A stretch of DNA of 44,204 nt from Alphaproteobacteria bacterium (GTDB lineage Bacteria; Pseudomonadota; Alphaproteobacteria; Paracaedibacterales; CAITNM01), in NCBI GenBank assembly GCA_947487955.1, contig CANKYV010000013.1, forward strand, positions 1-44,204. Reading direction: 5' to 3'. This document shows, piece by piece, positions 6,328 to 15,042 of the stretch. Position 1 is the first letter of the stretch; the number at the start of each line of letters is the position of its first letter. Position numbers and translations under genes: made by a program. The notes under the pieces were generated by a model. That model did no database searches and had not been told where the DNA came from. It saw only the letters and a list, made by a program, of their open reading frames with translations.

Positions 6328-8685
6328 ACTGAATTAGCAATACTTGTCATTTTTATCTTTTTTATTGCCCTAGTCATTCTAGGCATCACCTATAAACGTA
6401 TCCATTTTCAAAAACAGATAATTGAAGAAAAATTAGCAGCATATAGAATATTAATTCATCACCTGCCTTTTTCCTGGTGCAGCTGGTACGTAGGCGAAGA
6501 CCGCGTTATAACTTCCCAGAATTTTTTGCAATTACTAGGAATTGATGACCATCAATCATTTGGATTACAAGACATTTTTCGCCTTTTTGGCCAATCATCT
6601 TTAAGCCAATTTCAGCGTGCTTTACAGCATTTGTATGCATACGGTGGTGAATTTAGTTTGCAACTCACTATTGAACATCCTCATGAGAGAGAATTGATTG
6701 TCAATGGGACATTAATTGGATTTGAGCATTATCAACATGTTCTCCCAATTAAACACCATTCAATTAAACAAATGATAATTTTAAGTTTACAGGATGTTAC
6801 AGCCACTTCGAGTGATTTGCGCCGCCAGCAAAAACAATTTACAGAATTTGAGCAAGAACTGGACATGCTCAGGCAGTATGTTGAACACATTCCAATTGCT
6901 ATTTGGTTTAGAGATATGCAAGGTCGTATCCGCCATTGTAATAGTTTTTATGCAAAAGCTCTTGATACATCCCCTTCTAGAGTCATCGCAGAAAGCCTTG
7001 AATTGGTAAAAAAACACTCTAATAACTCTTCAGAAAATTTAAAAAAACAAGAAATCACCAAACAACATGCGGTGATAGACGGTCAACGTAGATTACTTGA
7101 AATACAAGAAATTTCAGTTCTTAAAAAAGGTAGTATTGGCTTTGCACGCGATATTACTGAATTAGAACAATGGGAGGGAGATCGTCAGCGTCACGATCAA
7201 GCTCAACGCGAAATTTTAGAGAACCTCTCTAATCCTATAGCAATTTACGGGGCAGATACGCGTCTTCAATATTTTAATTCTGCATACCTTAAAATATTTC
7301 AATTTCAAGAAGCATTTTTATATGGAAGACCAAGGTTTAGTGAAATACTTGATGATTTAAGAAAACGTCGAAAAATGCAAGAAGTCAACGATTTTCCAAA
7401 ACATAAAGAAAGACGTAATGCTTTATTTAACACTATTTTTGAACCTATTCACGAAATTCATCACCAACCAGACGGTACATTTTTGAAAATGATTCTATCA
7501 CCTCACGCTTTAGGTGGTATTTTGTTAATCTTTGAAGATATTACCGACAAACTAGCTTTAGAGCGAGGATACAACACGCTACTTGCTGTTCAAAAAGAAA
7601 CTATTGATAACTTGCATGAAGGCTTAGCAGTGGTAGGAAGCGATCTACGTCTACGACTTTGCAATAAAGCTTTCTGTGAATTACTAAAGCTTACAAAAGA
7701 ACAGCAGCAAACAGGTATTCATGTCACAGATATATTGCAAGCAGCCAAACCTTTATTATTTGAAGAATCATTTGCTTACTGGGAGTCTCATGTTTATGAA
7801 TTGTGTGAGAATCGACATCCTTTCACTGAACTTATTGATTCTGTTAATGGTTTAAAAATTCAAACTTCATATATTCCTCTGCCAGATGGATCACATTTGT
7901 TTAGCTTCATTGATATTTCAGACAGATGGAGATTCGAGCAAACAATTAGAGAACGCAATGAAGCATTAGAGCAAGCAGACAGATTTAAGACAGATTTTAT
8001 TTCTCATGTTTCGTACGAGTTACGAGCCCCTTTAAATACTATCGCTGGATTTATTGATATTTTACGCAACCAATATTTTGGCCCATTAAATGAACGTCAA
8101 GTTGATTATTGCCAAGGTATATCTGAGTCAAGTCAAAAGCTTATGCAGCTGATTAGTGACATGATTGATCTAGCAAGTATAGAGGCTGGAAAACTTGCGC
8201 TGCATTATCATGAGATTGAACTGGAACGCTTCTTAGAATCATGCGCTGCTCTTATAAAAAATCGTGCTTATGATCAAGGAGTTGAGTTATCGGTTGTAAA
8301 TAATACAAATATTGATGTATTCAGCGGAGATGAGAAAAGATTAAAGCACGTAATGTTTAATTTATTAAGCAAAGCTTTAAAGTTTACCTTACCAGGCGGA
8401 CGCATCAGTATTGTAGCATTCCATGTTGAAGATCAGCCAGATATGCTTGGACTATGTGTTTCAGACAGCGGAGTAGGCATTAGCGCAACAGATCAACAAA
8501 AGATTTTTGATATGTTTGAACATGGCTCAAGCTTACATACAGCGAAAAAAGGAGCTGGTCTAGGGCTGCCTTTAGTAAAACGATTGATTGAATTGCATCA
8601 AGGTCAAGTATACATCACTTCAAAAGTTAATGAAGGGACACAAGTGATTTTCCATTTACCAATTCATCAACCATCTTTGATCTAA
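6325..8685 (+). CDS. divL: DivL-like multi-PAS pseudo-histidine kinase
   Basis: A 786-aa membrane-anchored protein: one TM helix at residues 4-22, PAS-like domains at about 35-160, 180-285, 295-410 and 425-535, then a DHp/HATPase module. The H-box reads FISHVSYELRAPL, so the phosphoacceptor histidine is Tyr564. That substitution is the hallmark of Caulobacter DivL (Tyr550), which works with DivK and CckA in the CtrA cell-cycle pathway. The N-box reads NLLSKALKF, with Lys683 where the Mg-binding Asn is expected; the G1 (DSGVGIS) and G2 (GAGLGLPLV) boxes are intact. Length, TM helix and PAS layout agree with DivL. The start is TTG at 6325 with AGGAAAGGG 11 nt upstream. Orthology is inferred; a general PAS kinase that lost its His is the alternative. 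Confidence 0.82.
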   Translation: MTELAILVIFIFFIALVILGITYKRIHFQKQIIEEKLAAYRILIHHLPFSWCSWYVGEDRVITSQNFLQLLGIDDHQSFGLQDIFRLFGQSSLSQFQRALQHLYAYGGEFSLQLTIEHPHERELIVNGTLIGFEHYQHVLPIKHHSIKQMIILSLQDVTATSSDLRRQQKQFTEFEQELDMLRQYVEHIPIAIWFRDMQGRIRHCNSFYAKALDTSPSRVIAESLELVKKHSNNSSENLKKQEITKQHAVIDGQRRLLEIQEISVLKKGSIGFARDITELEQWEGDRQRHDQAQREILENLSNPIAIYGADTRLQYFNSAYLKIFQFQEAFLYGRPRFSEILDDLRKRRKMQEVNDFPKHKERRNALFNTIFEPIHEIHHQPDGTFLKMILSPHALGGILLIFEDITDKLALERGYNTLLAVQKETIDNLHEGLAVVGSDLRLRLCNKAFCELLKLTKEQQQTGIHVTDILQAAKPLLFEESFAYWESHVYELCENRHPFTELIDSVNGLKIQTSYIPLPDGSHLFSFIDISDRWRFEQTIRERNEALEQADRFKTDFISHVSYELRAPLNTIAGFIDILRNQYFGPLNERQVDYCQGISESSQKLMQLISDMIDLASIEAGKLALHYHEIELERFLESCAALIKNRAYDQGVELSVVNNTNIDVFSGDEKRLKHVMFNLLSKALKFTLPGGRISIVAFHVEDQPDMLGLCVSDSGVGISATDQQKIFDMFEHGSSLHTAKKGAGLGLPLVKRLIELHQGQVYITSKVNEGTQVIFHLPIHQPSLI

Positions 8686-9386
8686 ATCTCTTTTTTCTGA
8701 AAACCGATTAAATAATTCATACGCAAATGCCCACCTAAATACCACTCACGCCTAAAAAATGAGTAATTCATTCCCTCCAAAGCAATAACTCTCATTCCTT
8801 GATTTTCCATTAATGCAACTAATTCAGACGGCTCAACAAATTTTTGCCAATCGTGCGTACCGACAGGAACCTTTCGCGTAAGATATTCAGCACCTAAAAT
8901 ACCTATCAGGTAAGAAAAAACGGTACGATTCAAGGTTGATAAAACAATAATTCCACTTGTATTTATTCTTTCCGTTAAATTATAAATAAAAGCTTCTAAA
9001 TCATCTATATGCTCAATCACCTCAAGACATGTCACTAAATCGTAGGTATTTTTCATATTTTTCACATTTTTGCATTCGTACTTAATAGACAAATTGTGCT
9101 CAAAAGCATGTGCACGAGCTGCCAAAATGGCTTGCTTACTTGCATCAATTCCCGTAAGCTTCGCGCCTAGTCTTGCAAGTGGTTCACAAACGATACCACC
9201 GCCACACCCCACATCAAGTACTCTCAAATTTCTTAAGCCGCTCTTGGGAAAATATTGATTAGCTAAATTTTTGATAAAATAAATTCTAGCAGGATTCATA
9301 GCATGCAAAACTTCAAAAGCTCCAGATTCGCTCCACCATTGATTTGAAAGATTATTAAAGTAATCAGTCTGAGGTGCATTTTCCAT
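8682..9386 (-). CDS. ubiG: Ubiquinone biosynthesis O-methyltransferase
   Basis: A class I SAM methyltransferase carrying out the O-methylation steps of ubiquinone synthesis. Motif I is VLDVGCGGG and motif post-I ends in GIDAS. CLEVIEHI and the family-specific GTHDWQKFVEPSEL are present. The N-terminal block FNNLSNQWWSESGAFEVLHAMNP is typical of UbiG. I chose the ATG at 9386 (MENAPQTDY), which has AAGGAA about 9 nt upstream; an in-frame ATG at 9440 would add 18 residues. It is divergent from lysC, a conserved arrangement in alphaproteobacteria. Its last 4 nt overlap the end of divL. Confidence 0.94.
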   Translation of the reverse strand: MENAPQTDYFNNLSNQWWSESGAFEVLHAMNPARIYFIKNLANQYFPKSGLRNLRVLDVGCGGGIVCEPLARLGAKLTGIDASKQAILAARAHAFEHNLSIKYECKNVKNMKNTYDLVTCLEVIEHIDDLEAFIYNLTERINTSGIIVLSTLNRTVFSYLIGILGAEYLTRKVPVGTHDWQKFVEPSELVALMENQGMRVIALEGMNYSFFRREWYLGGHLRMNYLIGFQKKEI

Positions 9387-9479
9387 AGAATCAAAATTCC
9401 TTTTTAAAATTCTTATTTTTGTTTTAGAGTGACTATTCACTCTCTTGATATTTACATCTCAACATACCATATTCAAATC

Positions 9480-10718
9480 ATGGCACTTTATGTTTTAAAA
9501 TTTGGCGGTACTTCAGTTGCAAATCTGGCACGACTAGAACATGCAGCGCAAGTTATTCGTCAGGAAACCTTAAATGGTAATCAAGTTGTTGCGGTTGTAT
9601 CTGCAATGGCTGGTATCACAGATCAATTAGTTGGATATTCTCAAGCATTATGTCCACATGAGCCAACTTCTGAACACGATGTAGTTGCCAGCGCAGGTGA
9701 GCAAGTCACAGCAGGACTACTAGCTCTAGCATTAAAAAAAGCAGGAATAAAAGCACGTTCTTTCTTAGCATGGCAAATTCCTATTCACACGGATTCAGTT
9801 GCTACTAATGCACGCATTCAACACATTAGCCCCGATAAGATTTTTCAAAGTCTCAATCATGGAGAAGTTCCTGTAATAGCAGGGTTTCAAGGGGTTAGTA
9901 AAGAAGGCATGATCACGACTATTGGACGTGGTGGCTCTGATACTACTGCCGTCGCTGTAGCTGTAGCTTTAAAAGCTGATCGGTGTGATATCTATACTGA
10001 CGTTGATGGCATATATACAGCAGACCCTCGGTTAGTTCCGAATGCCCGTCGACAGGACACATTAAGCTATAATGAAATGTTTGAAATGGCTGCAGCTGGC
10101 GCCAAGGTTTTGCAAGCTCGTTCAGTTGAGATGGCAATGAAGCATGGGGTTCGATTACGTATTTTATCCAGCTTAACAGAGTCTCCCAAAGGTACTGAAA
10201 TTGTTGAAAACCAGTACACCGTAGAAAAAGGAAATGTCACTAGCATAGTGCATAGCTTACAAGAAGCAAAAATTACTTTAAAAAACTTAAAGAATCAACC
10301 AGGAATTGCTGCAAAGCTTTATACAATAATGGGACAGGCTGATATTCTTGTCGACATGATAACTCAATCACATACTCGTGAAAGCTGTTGTGATATAGAT
10401 GGCATGATTAATCGTAACGATATTGAACGTTTTACTGAAACAATGAATAACTTTAAAGATAATCTTGGCTTTTCTGACATTTCAATTGACAAAAATGTTG
10501 CTAAAATTACCGTTGTTGGCATTGGGCTTCGTAGCAACATGGATATTCCGGCACTGATATGCAGAACTCTAGCCGACGAAGGAATAAATATTCACATGAT
10601 CTACTCATCAGAAATAAAAATGTCCCTTGTAATTAATCAGCAATCTTTACAGCCTGCTTTGACTGCTCTTCATAAGGCATTTTGTCTTGATCAACCTTCC
10701 TCTCAAAAGGCTGCTTAA
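9480..10718 (+). CDS. lysC: Aspartokinase
   Basis: Phosphorylates aspartate, the first step towards lysine/diaminopimelate, threonine and methionine. The start at 9480 gives MALYVLKFGGTSVA, the invariant N-terminus of the family; a GTG at 9429 would add 17 unsupported residues. The kinase domain contains TTIGRGGSDTTAVA and the DVDGIYTADPR block. Two C-terminal ACT domains (from about residue 255) carry feedback control; which amino acid inhibits cannot be read here. The stop is directly followed by the ATG of the next gene, indicating co-transcription. Retention fits the need for meso-diaminopimelate by MurE (27551). Confidence 0.95.
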   Translation: MALYVLKFGGTSVANLARLEHAAQVIRQETLNGNQVVAVVSAMAGITDQLVGYSQALCPHEPTSEHDVVASAGEQVTAGLLALALKKAGIKARSFLAWQIPIHTDSVATNARIQHISPDKIFQSLNHGEVPVIAGFQGVSKEGMITTIGRGGSDTTAVAVAVALKADRCDIYTDVDGIYTADPRLVPNARRQDTLSYNEMFEMAAAGAKVLQARSVEMAMKHGVRLRILSSLTESPKGTEIVENQYTVEKGNVTSIVHSLQEAKITLKNLKNQPGIAAKLYTIMGQADILVDMITQSHTRESCCDIDGMINRNDIERFTETMNNFKDNLGFSDISIDKNVAKITVVGIGLRSNMDIPALICRTLADEGINIHMIYSSEIKMSLVINQQSLQPALTALHKAFCLDQPSSQKAA

Positions 10719-11744
10719 ATGATTCACCAGAACTCTTCTATTGAATGTTTATTTAAAAGAGGTTGTGATTTTTTAGGAACTAAATACGCTATTTTAGGTG
10801 GCGCTATGACATGGGTTTCTGACCATCATTTAGTAGCTGCCATTTCAAACGCAGGTGGGTTCGGAGTACTAGCAAGTGGTGCCATGTCACCTGATATACT
10901 ATCTCAAGAAATTGATCGCACTAAATCTATTACTAAAAAGCCATTTGGTGTCAATCTTATCACCATGCATCCAAAACTTGAAGAAATGATAGATATCTGC
11001 GGAAAACATAAAATTCGTCATGTGGTCTTAGCAGGTGGATTACCAAATACTGCTAGTTTTACAAGATTAAAAGGACATGGATGTTTAGTCATCGGTTTTG
11101 CTCCAGCACTAGTAATTGCTAAGAAACTTATAAAAATGGGGGCTGACGCACTAGTTATTGAAGGCAGTGAAGCAGGTGGACATATTGGTCCAGTTTCAAC
11201 CAGTGTCTTAGCACAAGAAATTCTACCACAAATCCATGAAGTACCAGTATTCGTGGCTGGAGGTATAGGACGCGGTGAAGCAATTGTTTCATATCTCAAA
11301 ATGGGAGCAAGCGGATGCCAGCTAGGCACACGTTTTGTATGTGCGGAAGAATCACCTGCTCATGAAAATTTCAAACAAGCCTTTATTAAAGCTCAGGCAC
11401 GTGATGCAGTTATATCGTTGCAACTAGACCCACGCTTTCCTGTTATTCCGGTCCGTGCATTATCTAACAAAGCCACCAAGGATTTTTTAGAAGTTCAAGC
11501 TACTATTATTAAAGAATATGATAGTGGCGCCACTTCTTTAAAAGAAGCGCAATTAAAAATAGAACATTACTGGGCAGGTGCTTTACGACGTGCAGTCATT
11601 GATGGAGATATTGAGAATGGCTCCTTAATGGCAGGACAAAGCGTTGGAATGGTAAATAAAATTCAATCAACCGCTAGCATAATGGATGAATTAATTGCGC
11701 AAGCAAATATTTTCTTGAAGGAAACCTCATACAAGGCTGCATAA
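10719..11744 (+). CDS. Nitronate monooxygenase / FabK-like flavoprotein
   Basis: A 341-aa FMN-dependent TIM-barrel protein of the 2-nitropropane dioxygenase family. Diagnostic segments are AILGGAMTWVSDHHLVAAISNAGGFG at the N-terminus (positions 23-48), PFGVNLI, and the phosphate-binding EGSEAGGHIGP and VFVAGGIGRGEA. The conserved His in EAGGHIG is present. Family members include nitronate monooxygenases and FabK-type enoyl-ACP reductases, and sequence alone does not separate them here. The ATG abuts the lysC stop with no gap. That is an unusual partner for lysC, where a ptsP homolog is common in relatives. Confidence 0.88.
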   Translation: MIHQNSSIECLFKRGCDFLGTKYAILGGAMTWVSDHHLVAAISNAGGFGVLASGAMSPDILSQEIDRTKSITKKPFGVNLITMHPKLEEMIDICGKHKIRHVVLAGGLPNTASFTRLKGHGCLVIGFAPALVIAKKLIKMGADALVIEGSEAGGHIGPVSTSVLAQEILPQIHEVPVFVAGGIGRGEAIVSYLKMGASGCQLGTRFVCAEESPAHENFKQAFIKAQARDAVISLQLDPRFPVIPVRALSNKATKDFLEVQATIIKEYDSGATSLKEAQLKIEHYWAGALRRAVIDGDIENGSLMAGQSVGMVNKIQSTASIMDELIAQANIFLKETSYKAA

Positions 11745-11745
11745 G

Positions 11746-12006
11746 TTGGGCAATATCTTCATTTTTTTTAGTATTTTTTTGAGTTTAATAGCAAGTAATA
11801 ACCCCGATAACCTATCAAATGATGATAGACAAACACTGAGCAGAAAATGCTTACCTTATAATCCAAATCTTCTGTTATATAATATCAAACAGTGTGAGAG
11901 ACTAGGTTCATCCTTTATCTTTCCTAAAGAAAACTGCTCTAATATCTTAGGGTTGTATTGGGAATGTCAAAAATTTTGGAGCGACATGCCTCCTTCAAGT
12001 AAATAA
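11746..12006 (+). CDS. Small predicted exported protein, four cysteines
   Basis: An 86-aa ORF starting at TTG one base after the preceding stop. The first about 17 residues are strongly hydrophobic (IFIFFSIFLSLIAS), like a signal peptide. The rest holds four cysteines that could form two disulfides, in the contexts RKCLPY, KQCERL, ENCSN and WECQK. I recognise no family. Codon use looks normal for the window and the ORF is the only open frame here, but the TTG start and lack of a clear Shine-Dalgarno keep confidence moderate. Confidence 0.45.
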   Translation: MGNIFIFFSIFLSLIASNNPDNLSNDDRQTLSRKCLPYNPNLLLYNIKQCERLGSSFIFPKENCSNILGLYWECQKFWSDMPPSSK

Positions 12007-12034
12007 ATCAAGCCTTACGACAAAAAAAATCTAA

Positions 12035-12057
12035 GTGTAAAAAAGCTATTTTTTCAC
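12035..12057. terminator. AT-rich hairpin, possible terminator
   Basis: GTG-T-AAAAAA, loop GCTA, TTTTTT-CAC forms a 9-bp stem with one bulged T. It lies after the 86-aa ORF and before the next small gene. The A-tract and T-tract flanking the loop would let it work weakly in either direction. Confidence 0.4.
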
Positions 12058-12118
12058 GTATCCTGTTCAGAATAATGTTATATCCTGCGCTAAGAAATCA
12101 AATTACTGGGAGATAAAT

Positions 12119-12289
12119 ATGGTCACGGTAACAGTAATAAAACTGATTTCTATACTTGTACTTCTTGGCTCTCTTTTCTTTTCATCGGCAAGTGCTGAAA
12201 AGATAATCAGAGAAAAAAAACACTTCCGAATCATAAAAAAGAAAATAAAGTCAAAAGTTATCAATTCAAGAAGATATAAAAATATTTGA
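12119..12289 (+). CDS. Small secreted cationic peptide (56 aa)
   Basis: An ATG at 12119 preceded by GGGAG (spacing about 7 nt) opens a 56-codon frame ending at TGA 12287-12289. Residues 1-26 look like a clean Sec signal: a short start with Lys8, a hydrophobic run to about residue 21, then SSASA before Glu27. The predicted mature 30 residues hold 13 Lys/Arg against 2 acidic residues (net about +11), with alternating hydrophobics. No family is recognised. Possible roles are a cationic antimicrobial-like peptide, a small host-directed factor, or a nucleic-acid or envelope binder. The signal-like N-terminus and ribosome site make it more than a chance frame. Confidence 0.5.
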   Translation: MVTVTVIKLISILVLLGSLFFSSASAEKIIREKKHFRIIKKKIKSKVINSRRYKNI

Positions 12290-12341
12290 AAGGCTACTCA
12301 TTGGCTGGTTTCTCTTGAATATAACAGCTTAGTTCACCATA

Positions 12342-12944
12342 ATGTTGTCAACATTAAGTAAACTGAGCAATGCCATGTCACAGTTAAATGCTTCTCAAAC
12401 ACCCCCACAGCTTTTGCGATTTGGCGATTTAACTCTTTACAAAATGTCAGTACCTTTTGATTTACCCAATGAAATGCCTCTAGCGCACCAAACGTTCAGA
12501 CTTATGGAAGAGGCAACACAAAATTTAGGGAATGTTGGTATTGCTGCTCCCCAAATTGGCATATTACGCCGTATTGTTATGTTCGAGATTCCAGCTAAAC
12601 ATCCACGCTACAAAACTGATGGAATAGCTATTCCTATGCGAGCACTTATAAACCCTAGCTATAAACCTTTAAGCGAAGAGCAAAATTTTGAGTGGGAAGC
12701 TTGCTTATCAATTCCTGGAATGATGGGGCAGGTACCAAGATATACGCATATTGAATATCGATATACAGACCTAGAAGGAAATCATCATGAATACGAAGTA
12801 TCAGATTTTCATGCAAGAGTCGTACAGCATGAACTTGATCACTTAGATGGTATTCTTTACCCCTTACGCATAAAAGATATGCGTACTTTTGGTTTTAGAG
12901 AAGAAGTTTTAACTTCACCAGCATTTTTACAAAGCAGACAGTGA
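12342..12944 (+). CDS. def: Peptide deformylase (variant)
   Basis: Removes the N-formyl group from nascent proteins. All three metal/active-site motifs are visible: GIAAPQ at 66-71, EACLS at 119-123 (usually EGCLS; Cys121 is a metal ligand) and HELDH at 163-167 (His163 and His167 ligands, Glu164 catalytic). The protein is 200 aa, longer than the usual 165-190 aa, with about 25 extra N-terminal residues. The Gly-to-Ala change in motif 2 is seen in alternative deformylases. No fmt gene sits beside it, so it may be a second, stand-alone deformylase. Confidence 0.9.
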   Translation: MLSTLSKLSNAMSQLNASQTPPQLLRFGDLTLYKMSVPFDLPNEMPLAHQTFRLMEEATQNLGNVGIAAPQIGILRRIVMFEIPAKHPRYKTDGIAIPMRALINPSYKPLSEEQNFEWEACLSIPGMMGQVPRYTHIEYRYTDLEGNHHEYEVSDFHARVVQHELDHLDGILYPLRIKDMRTFGFREEVLTSPAFLQSRQ

Positions 12945-12978
12945 AAATTTAGTATCATAGAAAGCTTATAATTTATTT

Positions 12979-13107
12979 ATGAAATCTCGTTTGCCACCTC
13001 CTATATGGCTTATTGTTTTTTTGGCCGGAATTGGACAAATTTCTGAAACCACTTATCCTCCATCCTTACCCACGATTGCGAAATCTCTTGGAGTAGAAAC
13101 TAAGTGA
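12979..13107 (+). pseudogene. Remnant of an MFS transporter N-terminus
   Basis: An ATG at 12979 opens 42 codons encoding a hydrophobic helix and then the segment GQISETTYPPSLPTIAKSLG, which resembles the first TM and following loop of Bcr/CflA-type multidrug transporters (about 400 aa). The frame stops at 13105-13107, and nothing recognisable of the other eleven helices follows before ccmA. The likely history is truncation by deletion. The family assignment rests on a short stretch. Confidence 0.5.
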
Positions 13108-13172
13108 ATTATTTGTGTGTTGATTTTCTATTTTTTCTTTTTACGATCATAAATCCTTCTATTTTGTTGCAT

Positions 13173-13724
13173 TTAGATAATATTTAGATCAAGAACTTGT
13201 AAAGGCTGTATGTTTTTCAGCTCTTCAGGATTATGATGTGTAAAAATAATCGACTTTTTCAGATACAATTGTTCAGCCATCCAAGTATGAGCAAGCGAGC
13301 AATTGTAGTTATCTAAATGCGCAAAAGGCTCATCTAAAAAAACAAGCAATGCTGAATTGTGCAACGCTAGCCACAAAGCAATCAAACGTTGTTGTCCTTT
13401 AGATAAATCTTTATAGGTTTTATCTAAAAATTCTGGCCAAGGAAATTCTCGTTGATTTGACATAAAATATAGCAACTGTTGACGCACCTTTAGCTGTGGT
13501 TTCAGTCCATTCCTTACACCTAAATAAGTAAAGTTCTCGTTAGTTTTAACTATACCTTTCTTAGGTTGCAGCTCATTTAAAAGCAATCTCAAAAACGTTG
13601 TTTTGCCAGTGCCATTTGCTCCGCATATTGCCAATGCATTGCCGGACTGCACCAAAACATCCATGGGGAAAAGACAAGAAGCATGAATAAATGGATGAAC
13701 CAAACCTGAAACTTGTATAGACAT
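13173..13724 (-). CDS. ccmA: Heme exporter ATP-binding protein CcmA-like
   Basis: An ABC ATPase of about 183 aa. Walker A is GANGTGKTT, the signature is LSKGQQRLIAL (a variant of LSxGQ), and Walker B is LLVFLDEP. The segment TYLGVRNGLKPQLKVRQQL corresponds to the CcmA-specific YxGHxxGLKxxLT region. CcmA works with CcmB in cytochrome c maturation, but no ccmB, ccmC or ccmD is nearby. I place the start at the ATG at 13724 (MSIQVSGL), which has AGAGA 6 nt upstream; an ATG at 13757 adds 11 residues. It is divergent from the methyltransferase operon. Confidence 0.78.
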   Translation of the reverse strand: MSIQVSGLVHPFIHASCLFPMDVLVQSGNALAICGANGTGKTTFLRLLLNELQPKKGIVKTNENFTYLGVRNGLKPQLKVRQQLLYFMSNQREFPWPEFLDKTYKDLSKGQQRLIALWLALHNSALLVFLDEPFAHLDNYNCSLAHTWMAEQLYLKKSIIFTHHNPEELKNIQPLQVLDLNII

Positions 13725-13780
13725 TTGCGATCTCTTGTTAATACAGCTAAAATGCATCTAGTTATTTTCAATTTGCTATT

Positions 13781-14425
13781 ATGACGAGTCTACCGTACAG
13801 CACAACGATTAAATCACTTGTTACTGAGGAGAACCGATTATTCTTTAAACAATGGCTTAAATCTCCCATACAATTGGGTACTTTTGCACCCATATCCTTA
13901 AAGCTTGCCCATCTAGCAGCCAATCAATTAGATATAACGGATAAAACAACTATTGTGGAAATAGGCGCGGCAACTGGGCGTTTAACAAGAGCGCTTTTAG
14001 CAAAAGGGGTTAATATTAATAAACTAGCAATGGTTGAACTTGATCAAACAATGAGCGAGTTTTTAAAAGCTTCTTTAAGCGATCTATATCAATCAAAAGC
14101 TCAACCTAACGTTATTCATGGAAATGCAGAAGCATTGCCAGAATTACTTCCAACCTCTTGGATTGGAAAAGTTGATTATGTTGTATCGACAATTCCATTA
14201 GCCTATATGGAAGAAACAATGCGTGAACGCATTATTCAAGCAGCTTTGGATGTTTTAAACCCAGAAACCGGTTCGATTTTGCATGTTACTTACAGCCCTG
14301 TCTCTCCGATAAAGTTTATGGAAGGAGAACTTTTACAAAAACGCGCTGTATCATTATGGAGCAACATACCGCCAGGATTTGTTTGGCGTTTTACTCCTAA
14401 ACATTATCCACATGATTTCTTATAA
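13781..14425 (+). CDS. SAM-dependent methyltransferase, PmtA-like (copy 1)
   Basis: A 214-aa class I methyltransferase. Motif I is VEIGAATGRLTRAL (VELGxGTG in relatives). The N-terminal FKQWLKSPIQLGTFAPIS matches the FxxxLxxPxxTGAxxPSS entry of bacterial phospholipid N-methyltransferases (PmtA), which convert phosphatidylethanolamine towards phosphatidylcholine and resemble rRNA dimethyltransferases. It shares this layout with the next gene, implying tandem duplication with divergence. Its stop overlaps the next ATG in TAATG. The substrate is inferred. Confidence 0.75.
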   Translation: MTSLPYSTTIKSLVTEENRLFFKQWLKSPIQLGTFAPISLKLAHLAANQLDITDKTTIVEIGAATGRLTRALLAKGVNINKLAMVELDQTMSEFLKASLSDLYQSKAQPNVIHGNAEALPELLPTSWIGKVDYVVSTIPLAYMEETMRERIIQAALDVLNPETGSILHVTYSPVSPIKFMEGELLQKRAVSLWSNIPPGFVWRFTPKHYPHDFL

Positions 14426-15042
14426 TGCGCAACAATGAAAATATAATTTTCTTCAAAAGCCTTTTAAGGTCACCTTTAAAAACTGGCGCTGTTTTTCCCA
14501 GTTCAAAGAATTTGGCTAGTTCAGTTTCTGGCTTTGTTAACGTACCAGGCCCCGATGAATATATTTTAGAAATAGGTGCAGGAACTGGCCGCTTAACCTC
14601 TGCATTGCTTGAAAGAGGAGTTCCAGCTGCACAACTTATCATTCTGGAAATGCAACCATCATTAGCAAAATTTCTAAAAAAAAACTTTCATTCTGTTACT
14701 ATTCTTGAAGGAAACGCTGTTGACCTAATTAAGCTATTACCTCAAAGGGCTATTGGGAATATCCAAACTGTTGTTTCAGGGATACCTATGGTCAATTTAC
14801 GATTTCAAGATCAGCAACAAATTATTACTGCCATTAAAAATGTTATAAAATCTGATGGAACCTTATTACAATTTACTTATCGTCCCGGATCTCCTCTTCC
14901 ATCATATAAATTAGGACTTGAGCAGCATTGTTTAGGACATGTACTCTTCAATATTCCACCTGCTGCCATTTGGGAATATAAAACTACTAACCATAAAGCT
15001 TATTCAGTCCCATTTAAATTTAAGCGAGAGCGAGCAAACTAA
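14425..15042 (+). CDS. SAM-dependent methyltransferase, PmtA-like (copy 2)
   Basis: A 205-aa paralog of the preceding gene and closer to classical PmtA. It has SPLKTGAVFPSSKNLA near the N-terminus, motif I LEIGAGTGRLTSALL, the VVSGIPMVNL acceptor-side motif and LLQFTYRPGSPLP near the C-terminus. The likely reaction is stepwise N-methylation of phosphatidylethanolamine at the membrane. The ATG shares its A with the stop of copy 1 (TAATG), and its own stop shares an A with the trkH ATG, so all three genes are translationally coupled. Confidence 0.78.
   Translation: MRNNENIIFFKSLLRSPLKTGAVFPSSKNLASSVSGFVNVPGPDEYILEIGAGTGRLTSALLERGVPAAQLIILEMQPSLAKFLKKNFHSVTILEGNAVDLIKLLPQRAIGNIQTVVSGIPMVNLRFQDQQQIITAIKNVIKSDGTLLQFTYRPGSPLPSYKLGLEQHCLGHVLFNIPPAAIWEYKTTNHKAYSVPFKFKRERAN

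Noticed and set aside
9429-9479. N-terminal extension of aspartokinase from a GTG
   Set aside because: The family begins at MALYVLKFGGTS; the added 17 residues match nothing and there is no ribosome site for the GTG.
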